Of a stretch of DNA of 64,000 bases, positions 29,663 to 39,229 are shown piece by piece. Made by a program: the position numbers and the translations under genes. The first letter of the stretch is position 1, and every line of letters begins with the position of its first letter. The notes below the pieces were generated by a model that worked only from the letters and a program-made list of their open reading frames with translations, searched no databases and was not told the origin of the DNA. Source of the stretch: Trichomonas tenax (taxonomy: Eukaryota > Parabasalia > Trichomonadida > Trichomonadidae); contig JALKBU010000115.1 of assembly GCA_023091735.1 (NCBI GenBank), positions 1-64,000 on the forward strand, in the 5' to 3' direction.

Positions 29663-29907
29663 TTAAAACATTTTCTAACTATACACACAATTGTCTAAAT
29701 CCTTCATAACTCTGTAAAATGTATTTTACAGGCACTACACATATTATATACAAAGTTTGAACGATACTATTTCATCATATGAAGTTTCTAATCGAACAAA
29801 AAAAAGATGTTATGATAAATAATCAGGGGGCAAAAAAATAAAAAGGGGTTAATTTTTAACAAGGGTTAGAACAAAATAAAAGAGAGGATTTATTAAAAAA
29901 ATAAGAA

Positions 29908-31098
29908 ATGTCATTTAGTCACAAGATTAGGAAAGGTTGGTATCTTTATGTTCCACTCCAGGAGGACTCACAAAATGAGACCTTTATGTGGGTAGAAATT
30001 AAGGACTATTGGATCACAATCTCGAGAAAACACAATGATCCTCCAATAATTACATTAAATATCGGAATGACATCAATGAAAATGTCAGAATCAAACTCTA
30101 CGCGATTGTATAACAACAGAGTTGAATTAGAAGCAACCGGTTTCCAAAAAAGTCCGAAAATTCGGTTATCAACAAATAATAGATTCGATATTTTAGCGTT
30201 TTGCAAAGCCTATCTTGAGGGAATTGAGGCATGGAGAGAATTTATACAAATTGCTGAAGTTGAGCCAAATTATTTGATTGATTGTATTGATTATTCAAAA
30301 TCTATCATTGGGTCTGATATTTCGATCAGCTTAGATGAAAAGATGATGTTAATTACAAGAAATATGAACCAAATACAAAAAATTCCATTTTCATCGATTC
30401 AAACTTGTACTCCAGTGTGTTTTGATCATCAGCATGGCTTGAAAATTAATATACATACTAATGCAGATAATTTCTTGATAAAATGTAAAAAATATCGCGA
30501 AATGATCGATTTTGTAACAAAAATACAGTTCCATCTTACAAAATTATCAATTCCAATGCAAGCTCAGTCAATGCAGAATATGTATCAAATGTCTCAAGGA
30601 TTTTCACCACAAAATCAATTAATGAACCAAATTTCGCCACCAAATACCTTCTTTCTCCACCAGTTCTCACCAATGGTTAATCCAAATCAACAAGTTATAT
30701 CTCTTACACCTCCATTGACCTCAGGTTCACCAATGTTTCAGTTCATGAACAATTCTGAGTTTTATAAATTACCTACTTCACACAGCCAGTCCAGCAGCCC
30801 TTCAACGAGCTTTATTCCGCAGCCACCATCGAAAGAAAGTAATATGCGCATAGGAACTCAGAATCAAGTTAATAATTCAGAAGAAACATCAATTATTGCA
30901 AAAAATCCAGAACCAAAAATAGATCTAAACAAGCAACCAGAGGAAATTAAACGATCTAAAGAAGAAATAGTCTCATCTAAGCAACCAACGAAGGCCGAAG
31001 AAACTAATATAAATATACCTGAAGAAAAAGTTGAAGTGCAAAATGCTGAAGAAGAAGATAACTATGTCGATCCATTTGATGAAGAAGAGTTTTATTAA
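29908..31098 (+). CDS. PH-like domain protein with disordered tail
   Basis: 396 residues. Residues 8-115 start KGWYLYVP and proceed through MWVEIKDYWITISR and a final helix containing EGIEAWREFIQ, the layout of a PH domain. A second similar strand-rich unit lies at about 120-215 (SISLDEKMMLITRN, LKINIHTNADNFLIK). The remaining 180 residues are rich in Gln, Ser, Pro and Met, then Glu/Lys, with an acidic end (DPFDEEEFY). It probably binds phosphoinositides or proteins at membranes; function unknown. No clear Inr stands out immediately before the ATG. Confidence 0.8.
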   Translation: MSFSHKIRKGWYLYVPLQEDSQNETFMWVEIKDYWITISRKHNDPPIITLNIGMTSMKMSESNSTRLYNNRVELEATGFQKSPKIRLSTNNRFDILAFCKAYLEGIEAWREFIQIAEVEPNYLIDCIDYSKSIIGSDISISLDEKMMLITRNMNQIQKIPFSSIQTCTPVCFDHQHGLKINIHTNADNFLIKCKKYREMIDFVTKIQFHLTKLSIPMQAQSMQNMYQMSQGFSPQNQLMNQISPPNTFFLHQFSPMVNPNQQVISLTPPLTSGSPMFQFMNNSEFYKLPTSHSQSSSPSTSFIPQPPSKESNMRIGTQNQVNNSEETSIIAKNPEPKIDLNKQPEEIKRSKEEIVSSKQPTKAEETNINIPEEKVEVQNAEEEDNYVDPFDEEEFY

Positions 31099-31218
31099 TA
31101 CTATTGTGTTGTTTGTATTTTAAAATGTTATATCTTAATATTAATCATAGGAAGGGGAAAAAATATACAAATTTATCGAAATCATTTATACGAAAATTAC
31201 AAAAATATATATAAAAAA

Positions 31219-32928
31219 TTAGTTATCCTCTCCTGAAGCCTTTTCACTTCCTTCGGTATAGTCCTTAATCTCTTGGGCTGCGTGTGCCATGTGCTTCCTC
31301 ATTATGTTGAACAAGATGCTTGTAAGAACTGTTTCGGGCTTTCTTGGATCCGCTTCAACAGCCTTAGCAAGCATATTATCCGCATTCTTCACGTCCTTGT
31401 TCTTGGCACCATCTCTGTCGCTGCTCATGTGGACGCGCGCGAATGTGAGATAATTGAGAGTGTTGAGCTCCTTCTCTTTTGTTAGTGATGATTCGAGAAT
31501 CATCCTCGACATTGCACGTGATGCGGCATCGTAATCGCCAGAAAGCATAATGCCCTGAACACTATAGATTTTGGCGAGGAACTGTTGCTGTTGCTGATGC
31601 TTGTCGGATGTGTTTCCGCTGAGGATTGGATTGCACATATCGCTCGCCATGCGTCCATCGCCTGTTTCGAGACAAATGAAGCTGCACAGCATTCTTGCAC
31701 GGTTCGCAATTTCTGTTTGATCAGGTGTGCAGAGCTGAATGCAGTTGCGAGCGCATGTGATGCCAAACTCGAGATTCATTTCGCGATTCTTCTTTTGATC
31801 GAGTTCGAATAATCTAGAATCTGTGGCTGGAAGAAGGTAATATGTCTGTGAGCTTGTGCAAAGCTTTTGTGCAACAATTGGTGAAACTTGTGTCCGTTGA
31901 CGAGCTTTGGCAATGCGCTGCTTGTAGTACATCACAATGCACTCGGAAAGACGAAGCCAGAGATATGGACTGTTACGCATCAAAGGAATAACAGAGTGCA
32001 GATACTTGAAGGCACGTCTTGGCTTACGCTTTTGGAGAAGAGAAATGCCTAAATTGTACGCGATTTGGTGATATGGATACGTGAGATGATTATTCGTTCT
32101 TGAGCTTAACGCACGTGAGAAATGAAGGAGAGCTGAGTTGTAGTGACCTTTGATTAACTCAAACAGGCCACGATTGTTGTAAACAGCAAAATTAACCGGC
32201 TGAGCAATTGTTTCTAAGATTGAGTTGGATCTTTCGATATCATCAAAGTGATACGCGAGGCATGAGAGCTGGATGCCTTTAAACAGCGGTAATTTTGGAT
32301 TTTGCATTGCGGCTTCAGAAATATCGATTCCTGACATCAATTTCTGGTACTGTTCTCTTGTTTTCGCATTTACCTTTTCGTTGAGTAATTGAACGACGTC
32401 GACTCTGAATTTTGCGTTCTGAATTGTTTCGATATAATATGAAACAGTGTTTGGATCGATATTCTTTGTCTGAAGAATAGACTGTACAGATTCTGATGTT
32501 GGGAACGTCGCATTAATGTAATTCATTGCTTTTTCGAGATTCGCAGTTAAATTTGATCTACAAGCAAGTTCTATTGTTAAAACTGTAATAGAAAGCATCA
32601 ATAATTTATCCTGTTTGTCGTAATTATTCCAAATATCTGTTAAAATGCTCTGAGTTTTAGTGTAAGCACAAAATTTAAGTGAATATAAAGCAATGTGGTA
32701 TAAAATCAAAGGCCATGAGGGATATGCAGGCCACTGGTTTGAGCCCGTGTCCTGGCGAATCGAATCTGCGAGTTTTATCAGCTCTTGAAGCGGGGAATCA
32801 CCATTTTGTAGGTATTTACAGATTGCCAAGTTGTGAGTCTCTTGTATAGAAAGATCCTGATTTGAGCTCAAATCCTGAATAATTTTCACATAATTCTTAT
32901 TATAGAAAAGCTGTTGATGAGAGCTCAT
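31219..32928 (-). CDS. CNOT10: CNOT10-like TPR protein of the CCR4-NOT complex
   Basis: 569 residues made of TPR-type helical pairs. The stretch NNRGLFELIKGHYNSALLHF and, further on, YNLGISLLQKRKPRRAFKYL followed by YLWLRLSECIVMYY match the CNOT10 layout: a repeat where cytosolic partners bind, then a WLRLAEC-like helix. No signal peptide or membrane segment. CNOT10 joins CNOT11 on the N-terminal part of CNOT1 in the deadenylase complex that shortens mRNA tails. The C-terminal repeats (ALSSR to DPRKPETVL) complete the solenoid. Length is a little shorter than animal CNOT10. The start is fixed by an Inr 14 nt upstream. Confidence 0.75.
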   Translation of the reverse strand: MSSHQQLFYNKNYVKIIQDLSSNQDLSIQETHNLAICKYLQNGDSPLQELIKLADSIRQDTGSNQWPAYPSWPLILYHIALYSLKFCAYTKTQSILTDIWNNYDKQDKLLMLSITVLTIELACRSNLTANLEKAMNYINATFPTSESVQSILQTKNIDPNTVSYYIETIQNAKFRVDVVQLLNEKVNAKTREQYQKLMSGIDISEAAMQNPKLPLFKGIQLSCLAYHFDDIERSNSILETIAQPVNFAVYNNRGLFELIKGHYNSALLHFSRALSSRTNNHLTYPYHQIAYNLGISLLQKRKPRRAFKYLHSVIPLMRNSPYLWLRLSECIVMYYKQRIAKARQRTQVSPIVAQKLCTSSQTYYLLPATDSRLFELDQKKNREMNLEFGITCARNCIQLCTPDQTEIANRARMLCSFICLETGDGRMASDMCNPILSGNTSDKHQQQQQFLAKIYSVQGIMLSGDYDAASRAMSRMILESSLTKEKELNTLNYLTFARVHMSSDRDGAKNKDVKNADNMLAKAVEADPRKPETVLTSILFNIMRKHMAHAAQEIKDYTEGSEKASGEDN

Positions 32929-32935
32929 TTCTTTG

Positions 32936-32944
32936 GAAAAGTGA
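32936..32944 (-). promoter_or_regulatory. Inr TCACTTTTC for the CNOT10 gene
   Basis: Minus strand TTGTTGTCACTTTTC; start at A32942, 14 nt before ATG 32928. The same TTGTTGTCACTTTTC word occurs at 34752-34766 without a gene. Confidence 0.7.
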
Positions 32945-33202
32945 CAACAAAAAATGACAATGTCAGAATAAAATTTTTAAAGTTTTTATATTTTCACTTA
33001 CATGTTCACTTGGTTTCATCGAAAATTAAACGATCGTTCATTTCGCCATGTAAAATGTATACATGTCAAATATTGTTCAAGCGACGATAGAAAATGAACA
33101 ATTTTATTCGAGCAAAATTTCTTGTTTTTCATACTTTTTAAGTGCATGCCAATAGATACAGCTGAAAATTTTGCAATAAAATAGACGATTGCATCAAAAA
33201 AA

Positions 33203-34708
33203 ATGATGTTGTATGTTTTGGTTTTTTTACTCGGCAAAAGCATTACAAACAATCCTCCAAACGGGACATTACGAAGTGAACTTGACCAACTACAGCGAAT
33301 ACAAGGACCTGAAATTCAAAGTTGAACAAGGACCAAACGATATTTTCTTCTCCATTTTCTCGAGAGTATCAATAAATTCTCAACTACACAGTCTTAATTC
33401 AACCACTGCATTGATAAATCCCACGGAATATACTTTCAACTCATCATTTTCAATTATTCAATATGATTATTATCACCGAGAGTATACTTCAACAATGAAT
33501 GCTACGAACTCTGTTATTGTTGCACTTTTTGGTGTTGTTATGTTTTCTAAAGAAATTTGCACTAACTTTAATATTTTTGAAAAAAATCAATTTAATAGAA
33601 ATTAGTTTAGACATTCCAAATGAAAGAGTGTGCTTATTTAGCATAGAGCCTATAAGTGTATCATCGCCAATACCTATATATACATTCCTCAATTTCAGTA
33701 TTTCCAATCAAAAAATATTGTATCAAGATGGCAAATCAGAAATAATTCTACATTTTTCTACTATGAAAGCGCCAAAGAATCTAAGTTAATGTCAATTACT
33801 CTGCGTGGTGCTTATCATTCTAATATCATTCGAGACTTGAGATCTATAATAGATAGCAAATTTGCCATGTCTACTTCATATAATTTAACCGAACCGAATG
33901 AGAAACTTGAAATTGAATTAAATCACGATACCACGCGACTTAACTTTTCAATGGGTAATTACATCGTCATTCTATCTAACAAGGAAATAAAAGCTGTAGC
34001 AAAATCAGGTGATAAAGAATTGGAACTTGTTGGAAATACAGATGTTTGTGGTGTATATTTCAAAACAAACGGCTATCTCCAGTGATCATATACAGGAACC
34101 AGTTCTTTTCAGGTTATAAAATATTATCGATACATAAAATACGGCTTGGAATATGCAGATGAAGTTATTACAATTATTGGTAATGTTGGCCTTTATTCTA
34201 TCTGCCCATTTAGTGAAAAGAAATATTACATTTTCATTGCATTCGATGCTCAAAACTATGAATTAATTGACTATCCAAGAATTTACTTTTTCCGAAAAAT
34301 TATATATGTTAAAGATTTTATGATTTTCACGGAATCATATTATCCAATAAAATTAAAATATCGACACGATGAAGCAATTATTGGCAAACATACAGGTATA
34401 TATTTTAGCCTTGTTACGAATCAATGTTATCTTATTCCTCATGTTCCAAATCAAACAATACAACGTCGTTCATTAATGAGCAAGAAAGATGCGATTTAGT
34501 TAGTACAATTAATGGTGAAATAAGATATTATGTAGATGATAGCAATCATACTTTCGATGTAGCAGGAATTATGGTTGAATGTAATAACAATAGATATAAT
34601 TATGAAAAAGTAAATTCGGATATCATCGCATGGTTTGTGTGTACAACTTCGATTATAGTAATACACATTGGTCTAATGATTATACTTTGCCCGAGTTTGT
34701 ATAAATAA
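33203..34708 (+). pseudogene. Type I membrane (surface) protein gene with several frameshifts
   Basis: ATG 33203 opens a signal-peptide-like start (MMLYVLVFLLGKSI), then the frame changes by about 33270. Extracellular-type sequence with many N-glycosylation sites continues in three frames: 33265-33605, 33610-33789, 33789-34085, 34086-34499 and 34440-34708. The final piece ends in a membrane segment (AWFVCTTSIIVIHIGLMIIL) and a short tail. At least four shifts or stops break it. The layout resembles the intact small protein at 60407-60916 (signal peptide, ectodomain, one membrane helix), but I see no convincing sequence match. Confidence 0.7.
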
Positions 34709-34751
34709 GGTAAAGCAAATATAGATTTTCCCTTATAAGGGAAAACTAATT

Positions 34752-34760
34752 GAAAAGTGA
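34752..34760 (-). promoter_or_regulatory. Orphan Inr-like element TCACTTTTC
   Basis: Minus-strand TTGTTGTCACTTTTC is identical to the CNOT10 promoter word, but no ORF starts within the next 100 nt on this strand. Transcription from it would run antisense to the pseudogene at 33203-34708. It may be a promoter left behind by a lost gene. Confidence 0.4.
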
Positions 34761-35189
34761 CAACAAAAGATTTAATGCTCCTTATGAACATTCGTAATAT
34801 TTTTAAAATATCTAACGGCAATAATATAGCAATAATGATGCGATAACTATTTTTTAATATTGCAACTTTTTGGTGTGTATCGATGCATTTTTCAACCTAT
34901 TTTCTATGATAAGGCTATCTTTTGAATAGTTTACATCTTATGTGAGTCACCCATTAATCATTTATTTTAGAATAGTTTCTTTCAAGAAGTGAGTTATCAT
35001 TTGATTAATTAGTGATTAATTTCTGACCATTTGATTCAAGAAAATGATTATTCATGATAAAAGCAATTCAAGAAGAGGAGGAATAATGACGAAGAAAAAT
35101 GATGCGGCGACCCGAATGTAAATATGAAGCCTTACATATATAAATGAAAAACATCTAGTTGAAATCCAAAATAGCAAAACACGTATTGA

Positions 35190-36052
35190 CTAGCTTAGGA
35201 TCTGTACTTTTTTGTCATAATCATTATAATAAAGATTTGAATAATTTGACCAAGTGAATGGAAATATTCCAAGTCCCATTGCTAAACACAATGAAACTAA
35301 TGCTGCAGGCAATTTGAGAGGGTGGCGTGTTAAAATTATCTGGCATGAAACCAAATATAGAATAATGCCAATTTCGCGAATCGCCCATATCATTTGATTT
35401 TTTCTGTCATGATCACATAAACTATATATGTTGATAACCAGTAAATTAACAATATTTCCAACAACAAAAGATATCACGATAGCTTTGATCATAGTTGGAT
35501 TTTGGACATAATAGTTGATACCTAGCTATATTCCATAATATCCTGCGGATGATGATATTAATACAGTTGTAAATGATAGCGATAAATTTATAAGCACATA
35601 ACCCGTTTCATATTCTTGAGAAAAATCTGTTAAATAAAAAGCTTGTCTAACAAACCAAATAAAGATAATTTGCAGCCCTGGGATTATTTATATGCATTTT
35701 ATCCACTCTGCTCCGACTTCCATCCGCTGATTCTTGGGCAGTGAATTTATTTGATGCTTCTGCTATTTTCTTGAATGTATCTGGGTGGAAAAGTTTTTTC
35801 GAATGAAATGCAAATTTAGAAACATTTTCAACATTTCCTTCGAAATTCACTTGGCAATGACTGAAAATCTCAAATACACCCTCCTTATTAAAACGGTGAT
35901 GGCATCCATCAATGATAAAAATGCTTTCGTCGATAGAAAGTGCCATCTCATCAAGAATTCCAATCAAATCATCAATGTCTTCGTACATATCGAAGAATGT
36001 TTTCTTCTGGATGCATCGCCGAGCGTTTTCGACATTCACTTTATCTTAATTT
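35190..36052 (-). pseudogene. Broken multi-pass membrane protein gene
   Basis: A minus-strand frame (about 35190-35680) encodes at least four hydrophobic segments (IIFIWFVRQAFYL, VLINLSLSFTTVLIS, AIVISFVVGNIVNLLVI, ALVSLCLAMGLGIF) interrupted by an in-frame stop near 35528. Upstream in another frame, 35647-36039 encodes a soluble acidic segment (FFDMYEDIDDLIGILDEM and HHRFNKEGVFEIF). The two may be one gene with a frameshift near 35680. No family recognised; a receptor-like multi-pass protein is possible. Confidence 0.5.
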
Positions 36053-36268
36053 TGGCTTGTCATTTTTTTACATTTTTAAAAAATTGACAGTTAGTCGTAT
36101 ATTTTTATTTAAGAAACAATGATGTATACACACATATTGTTACGCTTTTTCCAAATATATATTTTTTGGGCAAATTTCTCATAAACAATTTTTTGAGAAT
36201 TTCTAAATTATTATGCATATCAATGCATTTTCAAGAATAGCAATTCATATCCGATATGCTTCCAGGGA

Positions 36269-36991
36269 ATGTCAGTTGTGATAAAATTCCTTCATTCAGA
36301 ATGTTTTTTCTCAAATTATGGAGGTGGTATGCGCTTCTTAATTGGGATAGGATCTGTTATTCAGCACAGATTTCAAGGGTCATATCATCAAAATTCTGAC
36401 TACATTGCTGGAATGGTAAGCTATATTGCGATTGTAGGTGATGTTGATGAACCTTTGCAACATCAATTGATTGAATCATCTATTAACTGCTGCGGAAGTT
36501 CTCAATCAAGTGGTCTAATGACATTTTCTAGTACACTCAATGCATCAATGTCATGTTTCAACAATACAAATAGTATAGGCAGATCTGAAACTGCTCTAAT
36601 ATATTATAGTAAATTCCCATGCCAAATTAACTACTTTTCATTTTCAAGTTTAAATACATCTGGTGGTGCAGCTTTTAATATTGGTAGTCCATGACTTTAT
36701 TTATAGAATTGCTGTATAACAAATAACACGTTTTGCAGCGGATCGTTGTTTTCTAAAAGATACGGTGCTTCATCTATTTTTAGGACTGTAATAATGAACA
36801 ATTATAAATTTGAAGAAGGAGATTATCCGTTTATATATAAGGGAAATATCAGTACAATCGATATATCTTTGCAGCCATTTGAATTTATCATCAACATATA
36901 TAATAACAATCTCATCATGCTTGAGATTCACGTTATCAGCATTATCTTGAATTTATTCATTCAAAACTCATATATGGAAAAGCCCATATGA
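36269..36991 (+). pseudogene. Fragment of a repetitive surface (beta-helix-like) protein
   Basis: Two plus-strand pieces in different frames, 36269-36694 and about 36708-36991, show short strand-and-turn repeats with cysteine/asparagine turns and glycines (NCCGSSQSSGLM, SSLNTSGGAAFNIG, NCCITNNTFCSGS). These resemble the right-handed beta-helix-like surface families that are expanded in trichomonads. The start is missing and a stop plus frame change lies near 36694. Confidence 0.5.
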
Positions 36992-37229
36992 AATATTTGG
37001 AGTACTCCTTTTAAATAAGACCTATAAAGCAGTTTATTATGATTGATACCAAATTAATAAAAATTTTAATATTATAAGAATGCAATGAGTTATAAATCAA
37101 GAATCATATTCTCAAGAGGCAGTGTATAATGAACATATGGTACTAATTGTCGTATTACAAATATTGAGTCAAAAGAAACAACCATTGAAGAGAACCTTAA
37201 AATATTATGACACTTTTTATTCCAAAAAA

Positions 37230-37238
37230 TCACAATTT
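37230..37238 (+). promoter_or_regulatory. Inr-like TCACAATTT for SmD3
   Basis: AATCACAATTTGACTTATG: TCA+1CAA fits the initiator, start at A37232, 12 nt before ATG 37244. Confidence 0.5.
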
Positions 37239-37243
37239 GACTT

Positions 37244-37582
37244 ATGACGAACGGAATTCCGATTAAATTACTCCACGAGGCGACAAATTTCGTCGTTGGC
37301 ATTGAACTCAATACAGGAGACTCATTTAGAGGCACATTGAAGTACGTCGAAGATAATATGAATTGTTTCCTTTCCAATGTTGTTCAAACTAAAGCAAATG
37401 GCGAAAAAACACAATTCGACTCTGCGTATGTTCGCGGATCCAACATTCTTTACTTTGATTTACCAGAAATGCTCCTTAATGCACATTTATTCAAGACCGG
37501 CGAATCACAGGTCAAAAAGAAATTCAGTGGCAAGCTAAGACGTACATTCATGACCGTCAAAGTCAGAAAACAAGCGAAGTAA
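37244..37582 (+). CDS. SNRPD3: Sm core protein SmD3 of spliceosomal snRNPs
   Basis: 112 residues, close to the family length without the long Arg-Gly tail of animals. It opens with GIPIKLLHEATNFVVGIEL, typical of SmD3. Sm1 motif is at about 27-45 (GDSFRGTLKYVEDNMNC), and Sm2 at about 63-76 (YVRGSNILYFDLPEM). The C-terminal helix-basic tail (KKKFSGKLRRTFMTVKV) ends in Lys/Arg without RG repeats. SmD3 forms a heterodimer with SmB within the heptameric ring on U1, U2, U4 and U5 snRNAs. Its presence fits a working spliceosome in an intron-poor genome. Confidence 0.93.
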   Translation: MTNGIPIKLLHEATNFVVGIELNTGDSFRGTLKYVEDNMNCFLSNVVQTKANGEKTQFDSAYVRGSNILYFDLPEMLLNAHLFKTGESQVKKKFSGKLRRTFMTVKVRKQAK

Positions 37583-37791
37583 TTCTGATTTCATTAGTCA
37601 AATTACATATTGTTTAGATTTAGAGGCTGTTGAATACCCAAAGTTTCACAATGTATATATATTATAAACAAATGTTTTTGTTAAGTTTATAGTTTTTAAA
37701 TGAAATAATTTGGCTCTAAATATTTTAAGAATTAACATAAAAATTTTAATATCAAACAATAATTTATATAAAAACATGTCTATAAAACACT

Positions 37792-39183
37792 CTAATTACG
37801 GAACAATTTGTTATGAGTTTGAGGCCGAATGATTTTTGGAATTGTTGAGTTAGACCCTCTTAGTCTATTTATCTTTGATGGGCCAGTGTTGCGACTTAAC
37901 GTGTTCTTTAAGCTTGATGGTGATGATTTAAGTGGATCAGTATTAACTTCTCCACTTTTGAGTTTTGCAAGCGCTGCTTTGAGTGCTTGGAGGTCATCAG
38001 TTCTACCATTCTTGATGGTGAATTCAGTTTTCTTGAAATTGAAATTGATTTTCTTAATTTCATCTTGTTTTGCTGTTAACGACTTAATCTTTGTGTTCTG
38101 ACTCAACTTTTTAAGCGCTCTTTTTTTGTTATCGTTGTTTAAGAAGCTTTGAGTATCCCAGTACTCCACTTTCTTCTCGTAGTCCTTATATAAATCGAGA
38201 AGTTTCTTTTTGAATAATTCGGGCCCAATATCGGATGGAAATCCAGGCATCAATGATCTGTCTGCTGCTTTGCGTATGTTTTCGATCAAAGACTGAACAT
38301 GGAAAGAATCTAATTCATGTCCATTCTCTAGACATTCTTCGGTGTAGTAAGTGAGCTCATCTGTTATAATATTAACGATATCATATGGTAGATCCGGAAA
38401 ATCTGTTCCACAGAGTACTTTATATACTAACGTAGTTGGTTCGTGTCTCAATATCTCGGCAACATGCATTGTCATACCATTCTCTAGTATAGAGAGATAC
38501 ATTTCATCGGAATAATCTGAGTAATCCTCTTCAACATCGATGTATTCTGATTTAATATTCGTTGGCAGCTCAACAACAGGAAAGTTTATTCCTGAACTTA
38601 GCGATCGCGGGATGGGAACCTTTGTTTGCTCTATCGGTTTTTCTTCCTCAATGACCTCTATTAGGGGTAATAAAGGTAATGGTTCGGCTTTTGGCTTCTT
38701 GTATTTGAAGGAATCGAGCTGCGAGAACGAAGAACACATCTTTCCTGCGGTGTTTATTTGCAGATTATCGGCTGGTTTGAAGTTGGTTGTTGAATTATGG
38801 CGATTTAGTGCTTGGTCCATAGATTTTGGATCGTACCCCATTTGCTCCCACTTTTTGGCATTACGTTTTTGCAGCAATTCTTGGATATTTGCGGATGGCT
38901 CGAATTTATCTCGAACAGAATCTACTTTAACAATCTCGTGTTCGGCCTGAAATTTGTCGAGGGAGTCGAATCCTTTCGGTATCGGGTCACCCTGCAGTCG
39001 TATGAACGATGGCTGTCTATAGCACATTTCGATTGGCGCTTGTTCATCAGGATTATCTTGATCAAAGACTATAATGGGGTTAGAAGAATCGTTGTTACCC
39101 CTTAGTTTAGTCATCTCAAAAATTTCCAGAACCTCGAAAAAAGTGCTAAAATAAAATTTAAAAATCTTTCTATCGACTGACAT
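37792..39183 (-). CDS. Unknown 463-residue protein, partly disordered
   Basis: From ATG 39183, which lies 6 nt after the Inr-like TCATAT; an alternative ATG at 39114 removes 23 hydrophobic residues. Residues 25-230 are Pro/Ser/Asn-rich and probably disordered. Residues about 235-330 form a compact helical region (YLSILENGMTMHVAEIL, FPSDIGPELFKKKLLDLY). The tail is basic and Ser-rich. No known domain recognised. It is divergent from the GCP gene with only 46 bp between start codons. Confidence 0.7.
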   Translation of the reverse strand: MSVDRKIFKFYFSTFFEVLEIFEMTKLRGNNDSSNPIIVFDQDNPDEQAPIEMCYRQPSFIRLQGDPIPKGFDSLDKFQAEHEIVKVDSVRDKFEPSANIQELLQKRNAKKWEQMGYDPKSMDQALNRHNSTTNFKPADNLQINTAGKMCSSFSQLDSFKYKKPKAEPLPLLPLIEVIEEEKPIEQTKVPIPRSLSSGINFPVVELPTNIKSEYIDVEEDYSDYSDEMYLSILENGMTMHVAEILRHEPTTLVYKVLCGTDFPDLPYDIVNIITDELTYYTEECLENGHELDSFHVQSLIENIRKAADRSLMPGFPSDIGPELFKKKLLDLYKDYEKKVEYWDTQSFLNNDNKKRALKKLSQNTKIKSLTAKQDEIKKINFNFKKTEFTIKNGRTDDLQALKAALAKLKSGEVNTDPLKSSPSSLKNTLSRNTGPSKINRLRGSNSTIPKIIRPQTHNKLFRN

Positions 39184-39229
39184 GTGATATGAATATATTT
39201 TAAACGTGCCTTTTTTATTTTAGTTTAAA

